A stretch of 64,000 nt of DNA, from contig CAJFTU010000046.1 of assembly GCA_904420065.1 (NCBI GenBank), forward strand, positions 62,001 through 126,000, given 5' to 3'. Made by a program: the position numbers and the translations under genes. The DNA is from an uncultured Emergencia sp. Lineage in GTDB: Bacteria; Bacillota; Clostridia; Peptostreptococcales; Anaerovoracaceae. The notes under the pieces were generated by a model, which was not told the origin of the DNA, did not search any database, and worked only from the letters and a program-made list of their open reading frames with translations. Positions 19,057-26,345 of this stretch are shown piece after piece (position 1 is the first letter of the stretch; the number at the start of each line of letters is the position of its first letter).

Positions 19057-20175
19057 ATGAAAAAGCTCATAAATAAAAGAAACGGCATAATAGCCGGGAT
19101 CGCGGCGGTGATCGTTATCGCAGCAATCGTATTATCCACTACCTTTTCACAGGCGATGACTCTCGATGAAGCCAAGGAGATCGCTAAGAAGTATGTACCG
19201 TCTACGGCAAAGTTTGTTACCAGTGAGGAAGAGGAGAACAAATTTGAAGTGATGTTCCACGACGATACCAACGCAGAAGGATTCGAAGTTGAGATAAACA
19301 AAGAGACCAAGCAGGTCAAGAAAGTAGAATCTCAGCTGGACAACGATCTGGGCGGCGAGAAGGTTTCTCTGACAGAAGAGGACGCCAAAGCCATCGTAAA
19401 GAGAGAGTTCGAAGGCGTTACCAGTGTATCGATCAACTTAACTAAAGACAACGGACTGTACGAATACGAAGCCGATTTTGAATCCAACGAGTTTTACGGA
19501 AATGCGGATATCCATCCGGAAAGCGGCGAAATTCTGGACAGCACAGTAAAGTACGGCACGGCCGTTACCATTCCTGCAGACAGCGGCAATAACAACAACT
19601 CCAATAGCAGCAGCGAAAGCACCGACGGCATGCTGAGCTATGAGCAGGCGGAGAACAAAGCGCTGAAGGAAGCCGGGGGCGGATTTGTGAAGGATATCGA
19701 TCTGGACTACGAGCAGGGCACGTACTACTATGAGATCGAAGTCATCAAAGACAATATCGAATACGATTACATTGTCAATGCTCAGAGCGGAGAAATTACC
19801 CTTACCGGCCGTCACGAAAGCTACTTTGACTACGATGACGACGATTACTACGCAGGTTCCAACGGAAACAGCAGCAACACAGGAAACAGCGGTTCTTCCA
19901 ATAGCGGAAGCACAGGAAACAATACCTCTTCCGGCAGCGGATCAAACGGGTCATCGTCGGGCAGCGGACAGATCTCTGCAGAAAAAGTCAGAAGCATCGT
20001 ATTATCTAAGGTTCCGGGCGCTACGATTATCGAACTGCAGCTGGAAAGAGACGACGGAATCTACGTTTACGAGGGAGAGGCGAGAAAAGGCAACTACGAG
20101 TACAGCTTCGAAATCAACGCATCTTCCGGCGTGATTATCAGTTGGGAGAAGGACTACGAGGACGATTGGGACTAA
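19057..20175 (+). CDS. Secreted/anchored protein with four PepSY-like domains
   Basis: 372 aa. An N-terminal signal anchor (about residues 8-30) precedes PepSY-like units at about 35-95, 102-165 and 185-250, each with helix EAKxIA/AKAIV/AENKAL and a strand ending INxxTG/SG-type turns. A Ser/Gly/Asn linker (about 255-305) and a fourth unit (about 306-368) follow. PepSY domains often occur in protease-inhibitory propeptides and envelope proteins; the role here is unknown. ATG 19057 follows GGAGGAAG. It is divergent from the two-component system. Confidence 0.8.
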   Translation: MKKLINKRNGIIAGIAAVIVIAAIVLSTTFSQAMTLDEAKEIAKKYVPSTAKFVTSEEEENKFEVMFHDDTNAEGFEVEINKETKQVKKVESQLDNDLGGEKVSLTEEDAKAIVKREFEGVTSVSINLTKDNGLYEYEADFESNEFYGNADIHPESGEILDSTVKYGTAVTIPADSGNNNNSNSSSESTDGMLSYEQAENKALKEAGGGFVKDIDLDYEQGTYYYEIEVIKDNIEYDYIVNAQSGEITLTGRHESYFDYDDDDYYAGSNGNSSNTGNSGSSNSGSTGNNTSSGSGSNGSSSGSGQISAEKVRSIVLSKVPGATIIELQLERDDGIYVYEGEARKGNYEYSFEINASSGVIISWEKDYEDDWD

Positions 20176-20218
20176 TCGGCAGATCATCTTCAAGACAAAA
20201 GGATATGGGAAATAAAAC

Positions 20219-20255
20219 GAGAGGCGCCGCCGGAAAGCGGTCGCCTCTCATTTTT
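20219..20255 (+). terminator. Terminator after the PepSY gene
   Basis: GAGAGGCG (20219-20226) pairs with CGCCTCTC (20242-20249), with a GAAA loop inside, followed by ATTTTT. It separates the PepSY gene from the convergent padR operon. Confidence 0.85.
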
Positions 20256-20270
20256 ATGGCATTGCGTCGT

Positions 20271-20588
20271 TTACTCGAAAAATTGATTAAGGTAAAAATC
20301 AGTCCTGTGATATTGCTTTTTATGTTGCTTTAAGAGAAGGTGCCGGTAGGACTGCAGTTTAAGATTGCGGTTTTTGTAATAGACTGTTTTGGATTTTGTT
20401 TTCGTCGTCGTCTTTGCGGCCATGGTCTGCGTTTCAATCTGCGGAACATCTTCGATTACGGTTACAAAGCAGCTTCCGTCAGGAAGCTGCTCCACCTGCA
20501 CGGATTCTATCCGGTCAGAAGCGAAAGCGGACTGAGCCGTAAGTGTGAGCAGCAGAACGGTCAGAACGATAGATAATTTTTTTTTCAT
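20271..20588 (-). CDS. Small secreted protein, C-terminus possibly frameshifted
   Basis: 105 aa with a clear signal peptide (MKKKLSIVLTVLLLTLTAQSAFA). A short acidic region and a Thr/Lys stretch (TTTKTKSKTVYYKN) follow. Similar small exported proteins in Clostridia continue after such a Lys-Thr-Tyr stretch with a compact beta-rich end. Here the rest is basic and low in hydrophobic pattern, while another frame shows TGTFS. A frameshift is possible but not proven. It is the last gene of the padR operon, 17 bases after the previous one. Confidence 0.55.
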   Translation of the reverse strand: MKKKLSIVLTVLLLTLTAQSAFASDRIESVQVEQLPDGSCFVTVIEDVPQIETQTMAAKTTTKTKSKTVYYKNRNLKLQSYRHLLLKQHKKQYHRTDFYLNQFFE

Positions 20589-20605
20589 GTTAGTTTCCTC
20601 CGTAT

Positions 20606-20992
20606 TTATTCGATAACTTCCTGATAATAAACGACAATATTGTCTTTAGAGTCCTCACACATAAGGTAATATTGATAGGTTTTAAACGTAAAGATCAGCG
20701 CAGACAGGATAAGAACGATGATAAGAACAATGCGTATCCGTTTTCTGCTACGGATGCTCCTGCAAAGATCCTCGGCAGGAAAAGCGGACAGATAGCCGTA
20801 GACCGCCTCATAAGGCGTTTCAAATTCATCGCAAATGTCTTTCCAGCTGCAGGAGGGATGGGCGTCGATATATTCTTCCATGTCGTTTCGCAGATTCCGA
20901 ACAAACTGTTTTTCATCTTTACCGTAGACGGGCAGAAAAATCCTGACTCTGCGAAAGTACTGTCTTGTTTTTTTTCTGATTTTTCGATCCAT
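20606..20992 (-). CDS. Membrane-anchored DUF6120-like protein, paralog 1
   Basis: 128 aa. An N-terminal soluble domain contains FLPVYGKDEKQFVRNLRNDM and CSWKDICDEFETPYEAVYGYL, then one membrane segment (about 84-103) and a short outside tail. It is about half identical to its upstream neighbour, so the pair arose by duplication. Such proteins commonly sit next to padR; family name given with caution, function unknown. Confidence 0.65.
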   Translation of the reverse strand: MDRKIRKKTRQYFRRVRIFLPVYGKDEKQFVRNLRNDMEEYIDAHPSCSWKDICDEFETPYEAVYGYLSAFPAEDLCRSIRSRKRIRIVLIIVLILSALIFTFKTYQYYLMCEDSKDNIVVYYQEVIE

Positions 20993-21008
20993 GGTCCTTT
21001 CTCCTGTG

Positions 21009-21401
21009 TCATTCGATGATAATCGTCGGTTCTTTAGTAATGCCTTGCTGTCGTATAGCTTGAAATATTCCCTGATATAAATAATCGGCTATACAGTAAT
21101 AAGCGATAATCAGTGCAGCGATGGACAGCAAGGTGAAGAAAACAAATTTCCGTATTTTGAGCTTTTTATAGATTTTCTCCGGATCCTGTGCAGACAGATA
21201 GCCGTGAACCGCTTCCTGAGGAGATTCAAATTGCTCCAGCACCTGTTCCCAGCTGCAAGACGGCTGGGCGTCGATATATTCTTCCATATCGGTCCGCAGG
21301 TGGCGGATAAACTGTTTCTCCTCTTTTCCGTAAATCGGTAAAAGGGTTTTGATTTGCCTGAAATAGAGATTTATTTCTCTGTTTTTTTGTTTATCAATCA
21401 T
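21009..21401 (-). CDS. Membrane-anchored DUF6120-like protein, paralog 2
   Basis: 130 aa. It has the same plan as the downstream paralog: soluble region with LLPIYGKEEKQFIRHLRTDM and CSWEQVLEQFESPQEAVHGYL, one membrane segment (about 88-110) and a tail. It overlaps the end of padR by 8 bases, so it is translated with it. Function unknown; the conserved YGKxEKQF and CSW blocks suggest a binding surface. Confidence 0.65.
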   Translation of the reverse strand: MIDKQKNREINLYFRQIKTLLPIYGKEEKQFIRHLRTDMEEYIDAQPSCSWEQVLEQFESPQEAVHGYLSAQDPEKIYKKLKIRKFVFFTLLSIAALIIAYYCIADYLYQGIFQAIRQQGITKEPTIIIE

Positions 21402-21753
21402 GGTTTTCCTCCTCAGGAAGCTTTTCGCAGGATAAAATCATCTCTGCGCCGGAAATTACCTCGCGATAATCATCCAGCAGATCCTTCAGCCGATCTTTTC
21501 CGGAATCTTCGATGTGATAATATACCCGGACCCGGCGTTTGCCGATAGATACCTCCCGGTCGGAAATATATTGATTTTTTAGCAGCTTATACAGCGTTGG
21601 ATAGAGGGTACTTTCAGAAACCAAAAATTTTCCATCAGAAAGCTGCTTAATCAGCGTCGTCAGCTGATATCCATATAAATCCTGCTTTTTTAACAGGAAG
21701 AGAACGATCATCTCGACCATTCCCATTTTAAAATTACTTCGTCCTCTGGCCAT
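21394..21753 (-). CDS. PadR family transcriptional regulator
   Basis: 119 aa winged helix. It contains the PadR pattern MVEMIVLFLLKKQDLYGYQL and SESTLYPTLYKLLKN, with a C-terminal dimer helix. PadR proteins usually repress neighbouring membrane or efflux genes and respond to stress ligands or phosphorylation. It is first in the operon with the two paralogs and the secreted protein; AGGAAA precedes the ATG. Confidence 0.88.
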   Translation of the reverse strand: MARGRSNFKMGMVEMIVLFLLKKQDLYGYQLTTLIKQLSDGKFLVSESTLYPTLYKLLKNQYISDREVSIGKRRVRVYYHIEDSGKDRLKDLLDDYREVISGAEMILSCEKLPEEENHD

Positions 21754-21837
21754 GAGTTTCCTTTTTTAATTCTATAATTTACATCAGAATATCAAATAAA
21801 TTATTAAAAATCAATACTATGAAAAACATAATATATA

Positions 21838-21866
21838 TTGACAGAAATATAAAATTGCAGTAAAAT
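21838..21866 (+). promoter_or_regulatory. Promoter in front of the AT-rich patch
   Basis: A perfect TTGACA (21838-21843), 17 bases and TAAAAT (21861-21866). Predicted start is near 21873. It would transcribe the peptide remnant and the membrane gene at 22036. Confidence 0.7.
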
Positions 21867-21874
21867 ACAGATAA

Positions 21875-22000
21875 TTCAAAATAAAAGTAGAATACACTAT
21901 ATATAAAACTCTAAGTGTATCAGTTGGAGGAGGATCTGCTAATTTAAAAACCGAAGAATGTGTTGAAAGCTTTTCTATAGTAACAACTGTTGGCAAATGA
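21875..22000 (+). pseudogene. Possible remnant of a double-glycine bacteriocin/lantibiotic precursor
   Basis: An open frame of 41 codons with no ATG, GTG or TTG start ends in SVGGGSANLKTEECVESF and eight more residues. The Gly-Gly followed by a short segment with LKT and EC recalls the lacticin-481/ruminococcin-A type core (GGG, LKT, EC). No LanM, LanT or immunity gene is adjacent, only an orphan transporter-like membrane protein. It may equally be chance coding in AT-rich DNA. Confidence 0.25.
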
Positions 22001-22035
22001 CAATGGAACATTTCAAAGTGTGAGGGAATTGTAAA

Positions 22036-22710
22036 ATGATAAAAAAAGAGATAAAGTATACATATAAAGACTTTCTATTTTCTCTTTGTGGTATTTTGCT
22101 ATTAATCGCAGGAGGGGGTCAAGCCTTCCTGCGTTATTTGGGAATAATTATTTTCATTCTTTTTTCGGCAAAGCTACTGAATAATTTGTTGTATCGATCA
22201 GTGTTCGGTAGTCACGGCCTTTTGATTAAGAATATCTCACGAAAAGATTTTTTGCGTAATAAAATATTGATTTTATTATATTATAGTATTATAAATAGAG
22301 CAGTTTTAGTTGTATATGGTTTTTTTGAAGGTGAAGAAAGTATAATTAAACTGAATAATTTACGTTATATCCCATTAGAGAGTGGGAAACTAAGTTGGAA
22401 AGAAATTAGCACAGTTTTTCTGACTTCTGTCACAGAAATAGTTGCCATAAGTTTGTTCTTATTTATTATTATGTTGCTGTGCAATCTTCGTTTTCCGGGA
22501 AAAGCGTCTAATCAAGCGTGGTTGTATTTTATATTAATTTATATAACTTTTTTCACCTTCATTTATAACTCTTTTATGAATTTTATTTTAACAAAAACAG
22601 AAGGATTTTGCCAAAGTGATCTACTTATATTGGTTTTTCACATACTGTTGATCGTGGGTCTTGTTTTTTTCATTTCTGTCTTGTTGAGAAAATATTATAA
22701 TTTTCAGTGA
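22036..22710 (+). CDS. Six-pass membrane protein, ABC-2 permease-like, orphan
   Basis: 224 aa with about six hydrophobic segments (roughly 12-30, 32-50, 70-92, 128-148, 158-180, 192-214). The stretch LYRSVFGSHGLLIKNISRKD after the second segment resembles the conserved loop of ABC-2 permeases in Clostridia (often ending in TLPVS). No ATPase gene is nearby. It is AT-rich compared with its neighbours, suggesting acquisition. Role unknown; export or immunity is a guess from context. Confidence 0.5.
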   Translation: MIKKEIKYTYKDFLFSLCGILLLIAGGGQAFLRYLGIIIFILFSAKLLNNLLYRSVFGSHGLLIKNISRKDFLRNKILILLYYSIINRAVLVVYGFFEGEESIIKLNNLRYIPLESGKLSWKEISTVFLTSVTEIVAISLFLFIIMLLCNLRFPGKASNQAWLYFILIYITFFTFIYNSFMNFILTKTEGFCQSDLLILVFHILLIVGLVFFISVLLRKYYNFQ

Positions 22711-22749
22711 TATTTAATTTCTGAAGGAGGCCTAAAAATGGATTAACAT

Positions 22750-23040
22750 TTGAAAACGCTGAATGAAGAAAAAGAAGTAAAGGACAAAATACAGGATTTC
22801 GGACCTGCACAATTTCTGCAGACATTAGGTCTTATACTTTTGGCTCTCTATTTGTTTTTGTCAGCCAAGTTTGGTGAGTCAGAGCTTTTAATGAAAATTA
22901 CGATTCTCGCTGCGGAAATTTGCATGGTTGCCTCTCTATTTTTATTGATCAAAAATCATAAGAAATTGACGAGGCTTGTCATTTGGGTCATCGGGGAATT
23001 TGCTGTTACTACCATATTGATGCTTATGCATTTATTCTAA
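22750..23040 (+). CDS. Small three-pass membrane protein with an in-frame stop at codon 3 of its natural start
   Basis: 96 aa if read from TTG 22750; three hydrophobic segments (about 22-40, 45-65, 74-94). A well-placed ribosome site (GAAGGAGG) precedes ATG 22738, but that frame is ATG-GAT-TAA, and the same frame continues as CAT-TTG. So either the gene is a recent nonsense mutant, reinitiation at TTG occurs, or there is a base error. AT-rich, no family recognised. Confidence 0.45.
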   Translation: MKTLNEEKEVKDKIQDFGPAQFLQTLGLILLALYLFLSAKFGESELLMKITILAAEICMVASLFLLIKNHKKLTRLVIWVIGEFAVTTILMLMHLF

Positions 23041-23143
23041 AGTATTGTAAAAAGATCGCTTATAGCAGGATCCTTGCTTTGCCTGTCAGATCGGGATATT
23101 CTCAAAATAAAAGAAAAGACAGATCGACTGAGGAGCGGTCGTC

Positions 23144-23230
23144 ATGTCCATCGTTGGCATGGAATATACCGATACAAAAGACAATGAACAGCGCACCAAC
23201 TTGGCTTCAATAGATATGCCCAATCGGTAA
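23144..23230 (+). CDS. Possible 28-residue peptide
   Basis: ATG 23144 follows AGGAG by about 8 bases and opens a 28-codon frame with no membrane segment, rich in Asp, Asn and Thr. No family recognised; could be a chance frame in decayed DNA. The rest of 23041-23282 shows only short repeats of TTATAGCAAAA at about 23250 and 23270. Confidence 0.2.
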   Translation: MSIVGMEYTDTKDNEQRTNLASIDMPNR

Positions 23231-23282
23231 AAGGTTAACGGCAGCCATTTATAGCAAAAATTGACTACTTATAGCAAAATTG

Positions 23283-23311
23283 TTGTATTAATTGTGAAAT
23301 TAAGGTAATAT
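23283..23311 (+). promoter_or_regulatory. Candidate promoter of the 34-residue membrane peptide
   Basis: TTGTAT (23283-23288), 17 bases, TAATAT (23306-23311). It leaves a leader of about 115 bases before the small gene at 23434. Confidence 0.5.
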
Positions 23312-23433
23312 CAAAGTAAAAGAATGGCGGATGCGCGCGGTCGAAAATGGGTGCAGATTCTGCGATCTTTTAGGAGAATTTGGTTACAGCTGTATTTTGC
23401 GGAGAAGCAAAGATAAAACAAGGAGGTAGTACT

Positions 23434-23538
23434 ATGATAATTACGACAATATTAGTCTTTTTGCTTCAAACGGCATATTATTTCGCCATAGTGTTTTTCG
23501 CGGTATACCTTGCCATAAAAAAGAGTAAGAAGCAGTAG
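23434..23538 (+). CDS. 34-residue single-pass membrane peptide
   Basis: ATG 23434 is preceded by a full AAGGAGG. The product starts MIITTILVFLLQTAYYFAIV and ends in a basic KKSKKQ tail, so it is one membrane helix with a cytoplasmic anchor. Size and form resemble accessory subunits of transporters or toxin-like peptides, but neither is supported by a partner or antisense RNA that I can see. Confidence 0.55.
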   Translation: MIITTILVFLLQTAYYFAIVFFAVYLAIKKSKKQ

Positions 23539-23646
23539 GTACGCTGTAGGTTCTTTTCAAATTAAGGCAGATGAAAAAGAGTTTACTGAACCGAGCTGTC
23601 AAAAATAAATTTGAAGTTTGCTTTTTGCAGCGCAATATAGGAAAAA

Positions 23647-23778
23647 AGCAGAAAAATAAAAAAATTATCCATATTGCTTCTAATTCCAGCATTGCTGTTT
23701 TCCCTGTCGGCCTGCAAAGAGAAACAGGAAGAAAAACGGGTTTTTGACGAAAAAACCGCTGCCGGATTTGTTTTTTAG
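23647..23778 (+). pseudogene. Remnant of a lipoprotein gene (no start codon)
   Basis: A 43-codon frame reads RKIKKLSILLLIPALLFSLS followed by ACKEKQEEK: a basic n-region, hydrophobic core and LSAC lipobox. No usable start codon precedes it, and it stops only 20 residues after the lipobox cysteine, inside a terminator. It looks like the head of a deleted lipoprotein gene. Confidence 0.55.
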
Positions 23779-23795
23779 GCAGCGGATTCTTTTTA
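23756..23795 (+). terminator. Terminator after the lipoprotein remnant
   Basis: CCGCTGCC (23756-23763) pairs with GGCAGCGG (23778-23785), then ATTCTTTTT. It is directly followed by copy B of the 81-bp repeat, as at gyrA. Confidence 0.75.
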
Positions 23796-23798
23796 CTG

Positions 23799-23879
23799 TG
23801 CAGGAAATATCGTCAGCGATATTTCCGAAATAACAAGAAAGTCTGCCGCTGAGAGTCAAACCGGCGCAGACGACTTTCT
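23799..23879 (+). repeat. 81-bp intergenic repeat, copy B (two hairpins)
   Basis: About 90% identical to 15021-15101. Here the small hairpin is perfect (GAAATATCG with CGATATTTC), and the larger AGAAAGTC/GACTTTCT hairpin is kept. On the minus strand it lies after trxA and could also serve as its terminator. Confidence 0.8.
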
Positions 23880-23899
23880 TAGCGTATACGCGTTTTATT

Positions 23900-24211
23900 T
23901 TACAGTTTCAGCTGGCTGACCAGAGCTGCCTTTGGCAGAGCGCCCAGAACTTTCGCCTGAACCTGTCCGTTTTCAAACTTGGCGCAGGTAGGGATGCTCA
24001 TGACGCCGTACTGCATGGCGATCTCCTGCTCGTCGTCGATATTCAGCTTGCAGACTTTTAACTTGCCGTCGTATTCTTCAGCGATTTCATCGATGGTTGG
24101 AGCCAAATTGATGCAGTGTCCGCACCACGGAGCCCAGAAATCTACCAATACGGGTACATCGGATTCCAGAACTTCTTTCTGGAAGGTTTCTTTTGTAACG
24201 TTGATAATCAT
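23900..24211 (-). CDS. trxA: Thioredoxin
   Basis: 103 aa with the active site WCGHC (usual WCGPC, so Pro is replaced by His), which may change redox potential, and the cis-Pro loop SIPT. It reduces disulfides in cytosolic proteins. AGGAG precedes the ATG. It follows plsC after 5 bases and is probably co-transcribed. Confidence 0.93.
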   Translation of the reverse strand: MIINVTKETFQKEVLESDVPVLVDFWAPWCGHCINLAPTIDEIAEEYDGKLKVCKLNIDDEQEIAMQYGVMSIPTCAKFENGQVQAKVLGALPKAALVSQLKL

Positions 24212-24216
24212 AGTCT

Positions 24217-24984
24217 CTACTCCTTTTCCTTCATCTTTGCAGATTCCTCCCCGACCAGACGGTCTAGGGTTTCCCTAATAGTATTTTCCACTTCATGGGT
24301 AATATTCGCAATTTGATGCCTGTCCAGAGAAGCCGTATCGATAGCCGGATGGATGATGACGTCCACATGAGCGCCGCCGGTGATCACCTCCCGTTCTTCG
24401 AACATGTGGTAGGTGCCGTTGATGGTGACGGGAACGATAGGAACCTTTGATTTGGTCGCCAGCTTAAAGCTGCCGGCTTTGAAGCTGCCCATTTTCGGTC
24501 CGTGGCTTCGGGTACCCTCCGGAAAGATAACCAAAGAGAATCCCTGTTTCAGCACGTCTACGCCTGCCTGAATGGACTTGAGCGCATCCCGCGTATTTCC
24601 CCTTTTGATGAAAACGCCGCGGATCGCCCGGATCCACTTGCCGAAGTAAGGAACCTTCTCCAGGCTGTCCTTTGCGATAAAACCGATCTGTCTGCCTTCG
24701 AGCGCTTTGAAAAGCACTACAATATCTGCATACCCCTCATGGTTGGAAATAAACACGCAGGGACCGTCTTCGGGAAGATTTTCCCGTCCTTCTACGTTGA
24801 TGTGCAGATCGAAGATGTCGATGACCCGGTTTACCCAAAGCCCTGTGGCATAGGCGATGATCTCCCGTTCCTTGTCGGTATCTCCGGCGATTCTTGCCGC
24901 TTCGATATCCTTCAGGTAGTAGTTGAAAATTCCGACGGAGCGGAACAATTTGATTCCGTTAGGTATATTTCTGAATAATTTCAA
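24217..24984 (-). CDS. plsC: 1-acyl-sn-glycerol-3-phosphate acyltransferase (PlsC-like)
   Basis: 255 aa. It has the acyltransferase HX4D motif as NHEGYAD (about residue 95) and FPEGTRS (about 172), then VPIVPVTINGT. It makes phosphatidic acid at the membrane. The start is TTG at 24984, eight bases after GGAGG. Upstream to 25087 no other gene is seen. Confidence 0.88.
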   Translation of the reverse strand: MKLFRNIPNGIKLFRSVGIFNYYLKDIEAARIAGDTDKEREIIAYATGLWVNRVIDIFDLHINVEGRENLPEDGPCVFISNHEGYADIVVLFKALEGRQIGFIAKDSLEKVPYFGKWIRAIRGVFIKRGNTRDALKSIQAGVDVLKQGFSLVIFPEGTRSHGPKMGSFKAGSFKLATKSKVPIVPVTINGTYHMFEEREVITGGAHVDVIIHPAIDTASLDRHQIANITHEVENTIRETLDRLVGEESAKMKEKE

Positions 24985-25087
24985 TGCCGCGCCTCCAATA
25001 TCATAATATATATTAATATATCATAAATCGGGCGGGGATGCACCCTTTGTTTTTCATGCCGGACTTCGGTCCTTTGCGGGAAACTGG

Positions 25088-25116
25088 TGGAAATAGCAGA
25101 GAAAAAAGTGTATAAT
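25088..25116 (+). promoter_or_regulatory. Promoter of the 25138 operon
   Basis: A perfect TATAAT at 25111-25116 with TGGAAA (25088-25093) 17 bases upstream. It lies only 22 bases before the chosen start, which rules out the longer GTG start at 25087. Confidence 0.55.
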
Positions 25117-25137
25117 ACAAATAAGGAGGAGATGCTA

Positions 25138-25365
25138 TTGGATAAACGGTATATTGCGCCAATCATCATTACCATACTGGCGGTCATTTATCTCCTTGGA
25201 ATGGCGGCGGCCTTTTTTTCCGCGCTGCTTCAGGGGATGCCCTTTGTTCTTTTTCTCCTTCTGGTAATCGTTCCTGTCGGCGCAGCCGCGGGAATCGTGT
25301 ATATGTTGATTCAAAGGATAAGAGAAATTCGAGGAGGCGAAGAGGATGAAGCTGGTAAATATTAA
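25138..25365 (+). CDS. Small two-pass membrane protein
   Basis: 75 aa from TTG 25138 (ATG 25132 is possible but sits 2 bases from AAGGAGG). Two hydrophobic helices (about 8-30 and 36-58) are followed by a charged tail. It overlaps the next gene by 20 bases, so they are coupled. No family recognised. Confidence 0.6.
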   Translation: MDKRYIAPIIITILAVIYLLGMAAAFFSALLQGMPFVLFLLLVIVPVGAAAGIVYMLIQRIREIRGGEEDEAGKY

Positions 25366-25657
25366 TTACATACCGGGCCAGGAGATCGAGGTACTGGGCA
25401 TGGTCAAGGGAAACGTAGTTCAGTCGAAGAATCTGGGCAAGGATATTGGAGCCGGATTTAAAACGTTGGTAGGCGGCGAATTGAAGGGCTATACGGAAAT
25501 GCTCCAGGAGGCGAGACAGATCGCTACCAAGAGGATGGTGGACGAAGCCGAGTCTCTGGGCGCCGACGCCGTAATCTGTGTCCGTTTCGCTTCATCGGCT
25601 ATCGTGCAGGGAGCCGCCGAAGTTATCGCATACGGAACAGCGGTAAAATTCAAATAG
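25346..25657 (+). CDS. YbjQ/UPF0145 family protein
   Basis: 103 aa. It has the family blocks GMVKGNVVQSKN, GGELKGYTEML, ARQIATKRMVDEAESLGADAV and VIAYGTAV, and full length. The family forms pentamers; a metal-binding role has been suggested but is not proven. It overlaps the small membrane gene. Confidence 0.88.
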   Translation: MKLVNINYIPGQEIEVLGMVKGNVVQSKNLGKDIGAGFKTLVGGELKGYTEMLQEARQIATKRMVDEAESLGADAVICVRFASSAIVQGAAEVIAYGTAVKFK

Positions 25658-25673
25658 AAGGATTGTTTATCAG

Positions 25674-26345
25674 ATGAAACAGCAAAGGGGAAAGAGGAAA
25701 AATTTTTATCGTTGGTTTATCATAGGCGGAGCATTACTGTGCTTCGCCTGTATTGCATATTGGATATCGTCGTCGGAGACAATATATGCTGATACAGTGA
25801 TCAGAGAATGGGTATACAGCCTTAGAAGCTCTCTGCTTAACGGAGTGTTTATCACCATAACCTATATGGGAAACTGGCAGACCATTACCGTTTTAGCGCT
25901 GATCCTGCTGATTGTTCCGAAAACCAGACGGAAGATCGGGATTCCTTTTGCCGTCATTTCTCTGGCGTCAACGGGAATCTACAAGCTGGTAAAAGAAATT
26001 TTTCAGCGGCCGCGGCCCGAACTGGCTGCCCGTTTGATCGAACAGGGAGGATATTCCTTCCCCAGCGGTCATTCCATGAACTGCATCGTCTGCTACGGTA
26101 TTCTGATCTACCTGATTCGGCGCTACTGTACCGATAAGAAAACAGCCGATATCCTGACTGGTTTTCTGAGCCTGCTGATTTTCCTCATCGGTTTCAGCAG
26201 AGTGTACGTAGGCGTTCACTTTCCGACGGACATCCTCGGCGGGTGGAGCCTGGGTCTGGCGTTCCTGTTTATCTGTATCATAATATTAGAAAGAATTCGA
26301 GGTGATCGAGATGATTTATCAATCCATAACCGAAACCATCGGTAA
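25674..26345 (+). CDS. PAP2-family membrane phosphatase
   Basis: 223 aa with six membrane segments. The three PAP2 motifs are present: KEIFQRPRP, the SGH motif in [10 protein letters not shown], and [16 protein letters not shown]. Likely substrates are undecaprenyl pyrophosphate or phosphatidate-type lipids at the outer membrane face. It overlaps cysK by 35 bases. Confidence 0.88.
   Translation: MKQQRGKRKNFYRWFIIGGALLCFACIAYWISSSETIYADTVIREWVYSLRSSLLNGVFITITYMGNWQTITVLALILLIVPKTRRKIGIPFAVISLASTGIYKLVKEIFQRPRPELAARLIEQGGYSFPSGHSMNCIVCYGILIYLIRRYCTDKKTADILTGFLSLLIFLIGFSRVYVGVHFPTDILGGWSLGLAFLFICIIILERIRGDRDDLSIHNRNHR

Noticed and set aside
21860..22000. Confident lantibiotic gene
   Set aside because: No start codon in frame and no modification enzyme; kept only as a low-confidence remnant.
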